From: Molanna angustata | Lineage: Eukaryota; Arthropoda; Insecta; Trichoptera; Molannidae | Direction of reading: 5' to 3' | NCBI GenBank assembly: GCA_963576475.1 | Contig: OY754968.1 | Coordinates: forward strand, 14,612,616 to 14,676,615 | DNA length: 64,000 nt | In this document: piece by piece, positions 47,762 through 58,690 of the stretch | How the letters are laid out: the number at the start of each line of letters is the position of its first letter | How positions within the stretch are numbered: position 1 is the stretch's first letter | Translations under genes and position numbers: made by a program | The notes under the pieces: generated by a model | Database searches by the model: none | Told to the model about the DNA's origin: nothing | The model's input: the letters and a program-made list of their open reading frames with translations, nothing else

Positions 47762-49285
47762 GTAATACGTTAATAATTCGTAAAATGTTATGATATTATA
47801 AAACAATTATTTTTGTTGAGGTAAAAAAAACAGTTTTAAATATATGATAGAGTAGTGTGTAAAATAAAGGGAGTTAAATAAAGGGAAAAAATAAAAACGA
47901 ATAATATTTTTTTTGCAGAAACGCCCCACTCATCGCCAATTGAATAATTCAAACAGATAAATTTAATACATCATTTTATAATTTTTATATTTCACAAATA
48001 TAAATAACATTAGTAGACCGACCGCAAAAGAATTATAAAATAAACGGTTTGCGGATCGGATAGGATCCATGAATAATTTAAATATACATTTGGTAAGGGA
48101 ATTATTCAAACAGTCTCGTATTTCTTTCATCTTCGCCATTTTGGCTTATTGGGATTAAATGTGAACAGGACGTTAGCCACAGATGCCATAAAATGATTAG
48201 GAATATTTAAGGGAGCGCATAAAATTTGATCTAAAACATAACACCATTTAGGGTCAAAGCTAAGGGAAATTGTACACCTATAAAGTAACGTAGTTTACCT
48301 ACTGTTGACGTACAGTACTCGGAAAATGCAAATTGAACGACTATCGATAATACTGACCTGGAAATAATGACCGTCGGTTCAATACATCGTATAATTTATT
48401 AGAATATTCAACATTGCTTCAAGATGATTGGATGCATTGTTCGCAACGGAGACACTGAAAGGACACGTTATAATATATTATATATCACCATAGATATAGA
48501 GAACGGAATGTTATAAGATCCTATCTTGATATTTTTATTCATGCCATGCATCATGTGCAAAAATATTATTTATTTATTTGGGAGAAAAACAGCTTCATAA
48601 TATAATATGAGCGTAAACAATGAATTTTTAATTATAGCTAATAACATGTCCATGTATAAGTATTAACATGGATTTTGAGCGAAAAACTACTTAAATACTA
48701 GAAAAAAATATATACAATTGTGAAAAACTGAAAAAAAAACTTATGGAGCAAGTTACGATGATAAAAATTGAGATAGAGAAGGAATTGTAAGAATTGAAAA
48801 GGAGAGGAAAGTGAGAGGTAGAACACGTGATGGTATGTCACAACACCTTATAAGAAAAGAAAAATTTGTCTGTCTCAAAATCATTCATAATATAGTCGAA
48901 ACATAACATTTTTTTTTTATTTAATAAAAATAATTGACATTCATTAAAAATAATAAAAAAAAAACATTTCATAATTCATCCCTCACTTAAGAACGGATTT
49001 CGTGTTCGAGGGAGGAGTATAGTCAATATCTTTATTCGTTTCTGGGTGAAGTCGAAGTAAACAGGCATTAGATTTCGTAACAGAAAGCCAACAGTCATCA
49101 GTGAAGCACACGTTTGCACGCATATAAACCGATGAAACCCTCGCAAAACCACACACTCTGTCCACCGTTACCTCTCCCACGATTCAAAAACCGACTATAA
49201 CACATTAAATCACAATAAAATCAATTCACCAACACACATTAGAAAAAAAACTCTTATCACTTATATTAATCTATCATTGGATGCG
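47762..49285. other. No supported gene
   Basis: A 65-codon minus-strand frame (48983-49180) has fairly balanced composition with four cysteines (CGF, NVCF, DDCW, NACL). I know no family for it and see no splice context that would extend it, so it is left uncalled. Confidence 0.35.
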
Positions 49286-49289
49286 GTTA

Positions 49290-49620
49290 TAATTGTTTAA
49301 GTATATATTTTATTACTGTTTTCTTAAATAATGTGTAGTCCCTAGTTTTCCTCAATTCACCTGGAAGGTCTTTGAAACATTTTATGCCCAAGTATACAAA
49401 ATGGTGCTGGACCGCAGATGTATTGAGGTGAGGGATAGCTAAATTCGTTGTAATGTTTTTTAAATATTGTTAATACATAAAGCTATTTTTTGTATAAATT
49501 ATTCAGCTTACGAACACGAAAATGTTTAACTAATTCCCTGGAGGAGAAGTCTATTGTTTTTTTTTAATATTATTTTTATGCTTCTGAATTATTTCAAGTG
49601 GTTTTAGGTTGGTTTCATAT
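49290..49620 (-). pseudogene. LINE ORF2 C-terminal end
   Basis: The minus strand reads LNLAIPHLNTSAVQHHFV, YLGIKCFKDLPGELRKTRD and FKKTVIKYIL before a stop. The 'Y.G.K.FN.LP..LR' block is the C-terminal end of CR1-like LINEs. It is a short remnant. Confidence 0.65.
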
Positions 49621-52600
49621 GTTCCACCCTATCCAAGGATTCCATATTGCAGAATGGATTTTATAAAAGCAAAATATAATACCTATTTTTAAATTTTGGG
49701 TCGTCAGAATATTTCGTAGTTGTAAAAATATGCCAAAAATCAATTTTCTTGAGTTGGTTAGAAGAGCTTATCTTAAGGCAATGAATTCGCCTTTGAAAAT
49801 ATATTTTATATATAAATATTTATTTACAGCATAAACGCAAAACTAACCGCTTTCATAACACGCGATTCAAATTTGCACACTCTAAGAAATATTCAATGGG
49901 CGTACTGCATTGAAATATTTCGATCGAATCCTTTGTAGATGTTGAGTGTAAATGGAAAATATTCACGGAAAAAGTTTTTCGATAAATTCTGAATGATTCT
50001 GATGGGTAAATTTTTTTATTTATATTTGCATATATTACGACGACAACACTTCGTATATTATTTGCATGATAAATTTAGCCGTATGATAATATATTTTAAC
50101 GAAATATTGCCTCGTTACCTTACCTTGCAAGTAAAATAGCTTCGTAACGGAAATATTTATTCAAGTTTGATATCTGAGATGAAATTGCTTGACAAGATCA
50201 GACTCATGAATGATGACACCAATATGAAAATTTACGATGTAATAATAATAACTGATTTTTCAGTAATTTATATAAAAATTACGTTTACCGTGTCAAATTG
50301 AATTCACTCAGGTTCAAAAAACCTTCAGATAACATATGAACATTTTTTTTATATTTACTTATTTGATTCATAATGTTTTTTTCTGTACAAGCTCAAGTTG
50401 AATTGTATCATTCCAGTAATGGGCTAACCCAAAGACCTTATAATACTTTCATTTTTATAAGGTCTTTGGTTTAACCAATGAAAATTGTCTAGTAACTACA
50501 GGTTCATGTCAATTAATTCATTTCAAAAATACATTGCTGCTTCGTTTTGTTAAATTAACTAATCGCGTTATTAAAATTTTTGTACATTATTTAATTAGTG
50601 TTAGATATATATTTTGGCCTATAGGTATGAGGGTAATTAGCTTATCTAATATATTTTGTAATTGTGATTGTTTGTAACCATTCATAATTAAATGAATTTA
50701 TTTATTTATTTATTTAACATAAAATTTTATAATACAAATCAATATATAAATTCACTAGTAATAACATTTTTACATATTTTTCCTTGCAGTACCTCATCAA
50801 AAAGATTACAATCTTGTGCTTGATGAGGGAAGCACTTATAACAAAATAAAAAATATCAATACAAAGCAAAGTCAACATAAAAGTAAAAGTAATTAAATCA
50901 AATCATACATGAACAAAAAAAAATCAAATAAACATTAAAAAGGTTGAAAATAAATGAAAAAGAAGAATATTCAAATGAGAAAACATATCAGAATACATAT
51001 TCAAACAAAAAAAAAGAAAAACATGAAAATAATTGAAAAATGAGTAATATAGAATTATAGACGATTCAAATATGTCAAAGCACATATTCAAAAATAAAAA
51101 AAAGAAAATACTGGAAATTGAAACAAATCAAAACAACAAAATCGAAAACTACTATTTTAGAATGTTAAGTGCAATTTTAATTTATGTTTAAATTTTTTAA
51201 ATTCTTTTATCTGCTTTCATTCATTATTGATATTTTTTTAATATTTATTATTTTTAATATTTTTTTATCCTATTTCAATAATAATTTACACCGCGAACTG
51301 AAATTAATTTGGAATTTGTGACTTGGACCCAAAAATAAATCCTATATAACTAAAAAAGTAACAAATTTACCTAACCTACCTATTCAAAATTTTCTGAAAA
51401 ATATCCATATCCGGATGTATTGATCTCAAAAGATTGATATATTATAATCAAATGAAAATATTTCAATGTCTCGAACAAATTTCGAAAAATATATTTTTGT
51501 AACAGTCATCCAGTAAAAAGTCGAAGAAGATTATTTCATAGATTTGTATGAATGTATTAAAACTGAGCTGTTCCATGTAGCAGTGAATGAATCACAAGAA
51601 TCTACACGACGCAAACCTCAAATAGAAGAAGACAAAAAGAAAATAAAGATGATGGAATAATTACAACATTAGAAATCCCGTACGAAAATATTGTGTGTAA
51701 ATACATTGACAAAGCTAAAATATATTGCGTGTAAGGGACTGGTTTATTACCATACATAATTGGGATCCAGCAAAATTTGAACATAATAAAGAGGTAAAAG
51801 GAAGACATTAATATATATGAATTAATGATATTACATACCTACCTTCATACACATGTTCAGATATTTCATTATGTATTGACGCGATATTATGGAGGTTAGT
51901 AGTTAAGATGTAAATTTTGCCGAACAACAAAAAAATGGGGAATTATTATTCAAAATACGGTATTTCGAAATATGTTTCAGTAACATATTAATTCTCTTAT
52001 TAAATACCGAGTTGGAAATTATTACATTAGTATGTACATAGATACTTCTTATATCATGTAATGCGTGAAAGACGAGTCTCGTGATAACTTAATTATGTAA
52101 GTTTTTGTAGAGATAGATACGACGTTTCTTCAGAATATTACACTTAGTACATTAGTAACAATTTGAAAATTCAAGAGATGTTGAAATGTGGAACGCTTCT
52201 GAAATATTTCTTGAACATTTAGAACTTTACGACATGCGAAATATTACGATCAAATTAATATTCCAGTCATTAGGCATGTAATATACCTATAGGTTTATCA
52301 CTCCTACTATGAATAAAAAAATGTGAAATGGGTAGCCACGAAGCATTAGGTATATGACCATAGATTGATACTTTTCTAATTACAAACGGCACGGTGTTTG
52401 CATTGTATGAATCATTTTCCCGCATTTACAAGTTTTCTGTTCAACATTAATTTGATTGTCCTAAAAACCAGCGCCCTCTGCATTAAATTTGCTATTTTTC
52501 TGTCTAAGAGTAAAATGATCGAATCCAAAGGGCCTCATAAAAAAAACAAATGCTATACTTACCTAATATATACATATTACATACCTATTATGTATAAGAG

Positions 52601-53220
52601 ATGTTCAAAGTACCTACACTGCATAACCAGAAACATTTCTGTGCTTTTATATATTTAGAAAAAATGTTGGCATTTAAGTCAAATGAGAAAGAAATTATAA
52701 GATGAATCTATGTAATTTTCAGTAAGACCTACTTATATGGTTGAGAGAAGAGCAAACTGATAGTCAGTAGAGTTTCTTTGAACTAAACATAGTGGATATT
52801 ATGATTCCACATAACCTGATGAAGTATCTTCATAAAGGTGTTCAAGAATGTGAGGCCATTTGGTAAAGTAGATTTTTTTTAAACAACAGAAATATAATTA
52901 AATTCAACTTCAATAAATATACTGATTACAGCAATGAGAAGAGAAAGGGACAATTGGAGGACATAGAATGAACATTGTTCAAGAATATCTTACAAGTTTT
53001 AAAGTATCAGTCATACTATACAAAAAATCATGAAATAAACCTTCGAAGTCAGTACCTACTGCCTGATGCATATTTTTAAAAACAAATTCACGTTGCAATA
53101 AAAATGATAGTAAGTATAATTAGGTATTAACTTTATGGGTTTTCTGTAGAAGAACAAAGATTTTCCATAAATAATATTTTTGTTATTTAGGTACCTAAAT
53201 ACAAAGACTACTTCACCTAC
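49621..53220. other. No gene seen; small hairpin at 50430-50470
   Basis: CCAAAGACCTTATAA and TTATAAGGTCTTTGG form a hairpin at about 50430-50470. (TTTA)n lies at about 50695-50715. The rest, up to the CadN exon, is AT-rich with no recognised element. Confidence 0.45.
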
Positions 53221-53410
53221 CTGAATTTGGTTGGTTGACAGAGTTGGGCCTCGCTGAAGGTGCTCCATCCCTTGCTTCCACTTCCAAGGCGTATGCACCC
53301 TGCTTCTCCCTGTCAAACACCACCTTGGTGAACACCTCTCCAGTCTGAAGGTTGATCTCGAAGAAGTCCTTGCCTTCATTTCGTGGTGAGTCCACTACGT
53401 AGTAGTACAC
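53221..53410 (-). CDS. CadN: N-cadherin ectodomain constitutive exon
   Basis: This 190-nt exon has acceptor 'acaattcag' before GTG and donor TCAG before 'gtaggt'. It starts in phase 0 and ends with one base of the next codon. The translation is VYYYVVDSPRNEGKDFFEI, then NLQTGEVFTKVVFDREKQGA, then YALEVEARDGAPSARPNS and a short tail rich in N, Q and P. FDRE and ARDGAP are typical cadherin-repeat strand motifs (LDRE and A-D-G). This is the most downstream CadN exon I can find. The next expected segment (the DxNDNxP linker and the following repeat) is not visible on the minus strand down to position 1, so the following intron probably exceeds the window. Confidence 0.95.
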
Positions 53411-53524
53411 CTGAATTGTAACAGTAAAAAATAATACAATATTTATCAAAGCAAATAAAGGAAATATGTAAATTTAAATAAGTTTATGAGGTAAGTGCGT
53501 ACCTACCTTATCTTACAGTACTTA

Positions 53525-53835
53525 CATACAATAAATTCATTCATTCATTCATACCATCACGCCATATCCCACAATGTGGGGTAACCAGCGAAAGGTGTGC
53601 GGGTGTGCATTGCCTTATAAAAGGGAGAACAACACATCTATGTATACCCACACACAAGTCTCGTTTCACCAAAAAAGGCACTACATTCAGAATGGGTGGT
53701 GAACCTCATTGCTGAACTATGTGAGATGTTATTGTTGCCTGTTGTATTTTCGATTACCCGGCTCTTACTGGACACTCGAAAACAATGATTTTAAAGAATG
53801 GAAGCACTATTCTAAGCCGGTGCCTCACAGCTAAC
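53525..53835 (-). mobile_element. LINE-type 3' region
   Basis: 'attcattcattcataccatc' and 'acgccatatcccacaatgtg' read on the minus strand resemble the tail of LINE-A-type elements ('gatggcgtgatatgg' and short tandem repeats). The body beyond is not alignable to LINE-A by eye. It lies in the CadN intron just upstream of exon 53221-53410. Confidence 0.4.
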
Positions 53836-54359
53836 AAAATTATGAATATCGATTAAAATTATAATATAAACTTATTAAAATTATAAACCATAAACTGCTA
53901 AAAGTAAGACTTGCACATTGCAGAAGATACACGAAACCACTATAAATGCAGTCAAAATGAGATGAGAATTTATTTTTGTAGTTTGAGTTTAATTCTTCTT
54001 TGTTTTATTGCTGATGTTTATTGAACAAAATAAAATAATGAAAATGCAAAACACAATGAAAAAAATATATTCGTAATCATACCTACGATAGCAGAAAAAA
54101 ATGTCTATGAAGCAGAGAAACATTTGTAAATAGATACATAAAATTTAATATTGAAAACATTTATTATTTAAAAGAATATGAAAAATTTCAACAATTTGGT
54201 GTAAATGTCAAGACGAAACTAGTCTCCAATATGACACTTGGAACGTTCAATTTTATGCATTAAAAAAAAGATCATTCTAAAATCTTTCAAATCAGAGCTA
54301 AACTAAAGTCAAAATAAAAAAATCAGCACATTTCTGAAAATTTTGTACTTGTATTTTAT

Positions 54360-55135
54360 TTATTTGTTTATTTATACATACACTGATAGACATTACAATA
54401 ATTAATAAATCTGCAATGCCCCACTAGGCAAAAAAAAACGGTACCGAGGCCAATGCATCTCGAGACAGTGACACTGTATTAGTTGATGCATGGGCGCCTG
54501 CAGAAAATTTTCTAGGGGGGGCAAAATATTTTTAGTAATGTTTTAATGCAGACGCCAGGAAAAAAATGATCGGCCCGAGCAATGAGGCCCGGGGGCTGAA
54601 AGTAACATTATTTGACTATTTTCAATCAATCCAGGGGGGGGCAAGGGGGGCCCCCTGCACATTATGTGTGGGCGCCCATTAGTTGATGCCAACATCAATC
54701 GTACATAAAAAGTGATAATATTACAAATAATAATGAAAGCAAAAAAAAGCACTAATACCTACACTTAGAGCAAAAGCAAGTATGGGGTCGAAAACTATGG
54801 GTGAAAAATCTCCCCTGCATAGTGTCTGCCTGATACTAAGAGCCATTTGTTTATTTTAGTTTTAAAGGCACGACTATTTTCCGTTTGCTTAATTTTTTTG
54901 TCGAGGTTATTGAATGTTCTAGGAGCAATGACTCCAAAACGTCTCTGTCCAAACGAGTATGTGACAGAAGAAAATTAATAGTAAATTCCTTAATAGATGA
55001 AGAAACAATATTGCTTATCCAGAGAACTCCATGAGCTATTCTTCGTGTTATGCATTATTTTTGTTGTACATTTTTGCATTCTGCAAAGGAGCCATAGAAA
55101 TTCCTCATATAGGTACTGAGTTGGAGTAGCAAAAA
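54360..55135 (-). pseudogene. LINE C-terminal end with 3' UTR, interrupted at 54490
   Basis: The minus strand reads QRRFGVIAPRTFNNL, then DKKIKQTENSRAFKTKINKW and LLVSGR, a CR1-like LINE ending ('F..LP..I......FK..L..WL'). It then runs into a 3' UTR down to an (AAATAAAT)-rich tail at about 54357-54372. A 188-bp element sits in the UTR. Confidence 0.68.
54478..54689 (+). mobile_element. 188-bp element flanked by an exact 12-bp duplication
   Basis: ATTAGTTGATGC occurs at 54478-54489 and again, exactly 200 bp later, at 54678-54689. The insert between starts ATGGGCGCCTGCAGAAAATT and ends GTGTGGGCGCCC, with short inverted ends (GGGCGCC, itself nearly palindromic). It contains two G runs (about 54515-54521 and 54634-54641), unusual in this AT-rich sequence. 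It is non-coding. The duplication length suits a retroposed or other staggered-cut insertion more than a TA-targeting transposon. Confidence 0.85.
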
Positions 55136-55149
55136 GAAAATTAACTCAC

Positions 55150-55332
55150 CTGATTATTAGGAAAAGTTCCATCTTTATCTATAGCGTTGACCTGCGTGAC
55201 CTTGGTGCCGATTGGTTCCCCTTCCAGTACAGTCTCCTGTTCTCGTTCGGTGAAGAGTGGAATCTCATCATTCACATCTTCTAGCATAATGTAAACAGTG
55301 GCCTCTGAAGCCAATTGTTGGGCTCCATTATT
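55150..55332 (-). CDS. CadN: N-cadherin ectodomain constitutive exon
   Basis: This 183-nt exon (61 codons, phase 0 at both ends) lies between acceptor 'ttgtctgtag' and donor CAG before 'gtgagt'. The translation starts NNGAQQLASEATVYIMLEDV and goes on NDEIPLFTEREQETV, EGEPIGTKVTQVNAIDKDG, ending TFPNNQ. It finishes one cadherin repeat and begins the next. The linker reads DVNDEIPLF, a slightly altered form of the DxNDNxPxF calcium motif; my memory of Drosophila CadN has the same form. AIDKDG matches the DxD-type calcium site. It joins the upstream exon at VE/NN and the downstream exon at NNQ/VYY, as expected for CadN. Confidence 0.95.
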
Positions 55333-55734
55333 CTACAGACAAAATAGTACATTTATAAAAACACAACTACGAAACTAACATAAAACTAGTTTTTGATATG
55401 GAAAAAATATTTTTTACAAAGATATAGATCTATAAAAGTGTGTTTTGGTAGATGCTTCCTATGAGTCAATATTTCTTGAAACGATCCAAAAAAAACCTGG
55501 TATATCATACTCTACATATTATAATACCAAGAGGGAGACTGCGATATGTTCTCATCTTTAACTAATCTATGCTAACAAGTGCATTACTTGTATTTGTAAC
55601 TTGTAACACTTACTGTTTATTTATTAAGGTGCAGGGGAAGGAAATGAAGGTGGGTCAAATGCAAACTTTGAAACTATGGTATAAGAATAATGAAAGAATA
55701 ATACATATTATATTGAAAACGTAACATTTAGCAC

Positions 55735-56681
55735 CCATACAGGCACAGCAGACTGATTGGACGGAATGCATCAGACGGATTTTAGTATTCTTTGTAAAGG
55801 AATGTAAAGGAAGCATGCTCATCGAATCATCGGAATGCCGACGCCGTTGCTAGGAGAGGTAAAAATGTGTAAACTACTTTATTGAAATTGAAATTGAGAC
55901 CGGTTTCGGAATGAACTGTTCCCTCGGGCAGATTTTCAACATTTTCATCATTTTTAGCTAGTTAGATAGCGGAAGTATCTCAATAACATTATTAACTCGA
56001 ATTTTTGGATGTTTGTTACTCAATCAAGCGAAAACAGCTGAAATATTTTGGATGAAATTTGGAATTAAGATACCTATGTATCTATATCCTAGAAAAGACT
56101 ATGAGCTATATATTTTTTAAATTCATTCTAGGTTTCATTAATTATTTTCTTTGAATAAAATCATGTACAAGCTGAGCATGCGATTATCAAGCCTAAAAAA
56201 AAATCTTTTTTGTATTGCATTTTCTATGGAAAAATGCCAACAAATCCAAATGACAGTTGTGTCGGCCATTCGATTTGTGTGCCTCTGTTGACACCATAGA
56301 TTTTTTATTATAATATACCTAGATGTAGTACTCTGTGCAAAAAGTGAGTCATGGAATATCGCGCGTTTGACGTTTTGGTTGGCAACATATTTCAGTTTTC
56401 CTTACATTTCAACACATCCTAGATAAATGTTCTCTAAATTATCAATAATTAAAATGTTTTTTAGACAAATAAATCTGAAAACAATTCACTTTTGTTGTTA
56501 TTTTCTATAGAAAAACGATGTGGCCTGGAACCAAAACGTCAAAAATCCCCCCTGAAAAATGACTCACATTCGATTCATACAAAATTTGCTAACTACGACA
56601 TCTAGTGTATCACACTGCCACAAACTATCTGATGCGCTCCATCTGATCTGTCTGCTGCGCCTGTATGGACGCTAGCCTTAA
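55735..56681. mobile_element. Non-autonomous DNA element with about 50-bp terminal inverted repeats
   Basis: The left end (55737-55787) reads GCACCCATACAGGCACAGCA, GACTGATTGGACGG and GCATCAGACGG. The right end (56624-56679) is its reverse complement with some changes (CATACAGGCGCAGCAGACAG). No transposase motif is visible in the 950 bp. It occupies the intron between CadN exons 55150-55332 and 56813-57002. Another inverted-repeat element lies inside. Confidence 0.72.
56335..56575. mobile_element. Nested inverted-repeat element
   Basis: The left block AAAAAGTGAGTCATGG with 'tttgacgttttggttgg' is mirrored by 'aaccaaaacgtcaaaaatc' with AAAAATGACTCACATT on the right. The arms are about 65 bp with several differences. 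It is non-coding. Confidence 0.65.
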
Positions 56682-56812
56682 AGAGAAAGAGAGTATCTTG
56701 GAGCCTGTCCTGTCGCCTTAAAACCCTAATGCAAAAAATACGCTTATGATTTATTCTATCAGAATAGAATGATTTTGTTATTGTTATATTGATATGTCAA
56801 AATTTTCCTTAC

Positions 56813-57002
56813 CTCAACTCGGATAGTCAAATTGTATTCTTTAATGCTTTCATAATCTAATGGGTGATTGACTTTAATGTCAGCCCATGTAAACCCGTTG
56901 TCCGCTCTTTGTTGCAAATAGAATGTATGAAATTTATTTGTCTGAGCTGTCGATCCCGGCATAAGTCGATAAAATACTGTCGGGTTATTTTCTATGCCAG
57001 AG
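56813..57002 (-). CDS. CadN: N-cadherin ectodomain constitutive exon
   Basis: This 190-nt exon has its acceptor 'tttccacag' before CTC and its donor GTTGAG before 'gtaagg'. Its first base completes the serine codon split across the intron from either alternative exon, and 63 codons follow, ending in phase 0. The translation carries segments I recognise as insect CadN: GIENNPTVFYRLMPGSTAQT, NKFHTFYLQQRADNG, and WADIKVNHPLDYESIKEYNL ending TIRVE. These form the body of one extracellular cadherin repeat. The LDYE motif is the usual cadherin LDxE/D signature. It joins in frame to 55150-55332. The 5.7-kb intron upstream holds a Tigger-like element, a SINE and LINE relics. Confidence 0.95.
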
Positions 57003-57418
57003 CTGTGGAAAACATCAGACAGAATTAAAAATCTTCATATAAAAGACAGTTTTATACAGTCACAATACAATCACAACTACTTTCACAATACGAAACAAAA
57101 ATAATAAGTTGACATCATGAGCTTAATACTAATTTTTGTTCTTAAAAATAATAAATTGATTATCTCTGCCAAAAAAATCAAATAAAATTACCATAAAGTG
57201 ATCTTGATGATAAGAAAAATACATTTCACTTTTCTATAATATAGTTAATATAAATTTGGTTGATTTTGACAGATGGAAATAATAAAATGTAATCAATGTA
57301 ACTATTTCTAAAATGACCGTTCTTATTTTTAGTATAGGATGCATTGGTTATTATTATTCTGTATTTCTATAATGAGATACATGTGTAATTGATTTGTTTT
57401 TTAAAATATAGTTTTTAT

Positions 57419-57600
57419 AGCTTCTCGGGCAACTAACAGGTACTATGTCAAATAATTATTTAACACGCACCCAATAACAAGTTGCCACATTCTGGAGTCT
57501 CACAGATCCAGACTGAAAACACAGTTAAAAACTGGAATCGAACCCGGGACCCTTGGACCAGTAGTCAGATGTAACCAACTGAGCCACAAACGCCGACTAA
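57419..57600 (-). mobile_element. SINE-1 copy (tRNA-derived), complete head
   Basis: Read on the minus strand: GTCGGCGTTTGTGGCTCAG, TTGGTTACATCTGAC (A box), GGTCCCGGGTTCGATTCCAG (B box), then 'gtgttttcagtctggatctg', 'gcaacttgttattgggtgcg', 'aataattatttgacatagta' and a 'cccgagaagctataaaa' end. It shares its whole body with 19405-19625. The tRNA-like head is too diverged in its arms for a working tRNA. Confidence 0.8.
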
Positions 57601-57985
57601 TTCAAATGAACTGTTCTGTGTATAAGTTAAAAATAATGGTTAATAACTATCTCAAGAAGAAAACAGATATTTTAGAGTTTGAAATAAACATAAAGAATGT
57701 TGGTAACGTACAAAAAAAAATAAGTAATTTGATAGGGGAATATGAATAGAAAGAAGAAAGTTAGGGACTTGTATATCAAAATAATGAAAAGTAGAGGCTT
57801 ATAAATATCCAAAAAATATGAACATGAAAATCATATCCTAGTCCTGTATTAAAAAATAGGAATTCATACTTCAAATAAGTAAATTTGTAGATATAAATTT
57901 CAAAATAATAATGTAATCTATAAAATTGAATATTTATTAGTAGCAATATACCTGTTTAAATAGAATATCTGTTAATTTATATATC
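57601..57985. other. No feature seen
   Basis: AT-rich intron. Confidence 0.35.
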
Positions 57986-57987
57986 TA

Positions 57988-58688
57988 CAGTGGTACCTCG
58001 ACATACGAGTGCCCCAACATACGAGTTTTTCGAGATACGAGCCGGCGAGCGAGTGATTTTTTGCTTTGAGTTACGAGCGAAATTCGAGATACGAGTTCGG
58101 TTTAGCAGGTCGGCCGGTAGATACAAGAGTTACAGTCACAGCAGCATACGGAGGTTATGCAAGAAATTGGTTTCGAGGAGTCAGAGGAGGAGGAGGTTAT
58201 TTCTACAAGTGAGATAAAGGAGATCTTAGGAATGTGGGAGAGAGTTTCACAGTTCGTGGAAAAGAAACACCCAGAAAAAGTCGCAACAGGTCGTGCATCT
58301 GATCTTTTTAATGACACTTGCCTAACTCATTTCCGGAACATTCTGAGAGGGAGGAAGAAACAAACCTCCTTGGACAGGTATTTTTCTAAACGGCCTACAG
58401 GTGAAAGTGAAAAAAATGTAGCGAAAAAGGCAAAGACCAGTGAGGATATCTAATTTATTTCTTTACGATCTCTTTTTTGTTTTTGCACAGTAAATATTTG
58501 TCATTTATAAATACTTTTTTACTATTCAAAACCACGTAACAAATAAACTGGGTTGACATTTTGGGGGTTGGAACGGATTAATGGTAGTTCAATTGTTTTG
58601 TATGGGGAAATTTGCTTCGAGATATGAGTAATTCAAGATACGAGCAAGGTTGCGGAACGAATTAAACTCGTATGTTGAGGTACCACTG
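57988..58688 (+). mobile_element. 701-bp pogo/Tigger-type DNA transposon, internally deleted
   Basis: The ends CAGTGGTACCTCGACATACG and (inverted) CAGTGGTACCTCAACATACG differ by one base, and a TA dinucleotide flanks each side (57986-57987 and 58689-58690), the Tc1/pogo target. Subterminal ATACGAG repeats recur near the left end. The inside keeps only the C-terminal end of a transposase. With its short length, this is a deletion derivative that would need a full-length relative to move. Confidence 0.92.
58157..58453 (+). pseudogene. Tigger-like transposase C-terminal remnant
   Basis: A frame of 98 codons starts MQEIGFEESEEEEVISTSEI and includes MWERVSQFVEKKHPEKVATG, LFNDTCLTHFRNILRGRKKQ and TSLDRYFSKRP, then an acidic/basic end and TAA. 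The LFND...HFR.IL..R..Q.SLDR(Y/F) block is the conserved end of Tigger/jerky-family transposases. The N-terminal helix-turn-helix, CENP-B-like and DDE catalytic parts are gone, so no activity is expected. The frame itself is undamaged, which suggests the element is young. Confidence 0.85.
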
Positions 58689-58690
58689 TA

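Noticed and set aside
53056..53379. Second minus-strand frame over the CadN exon 53221-53410
   Set aside because: It is out of frame with the cadherin reading and runs past the splice donor into the intron.
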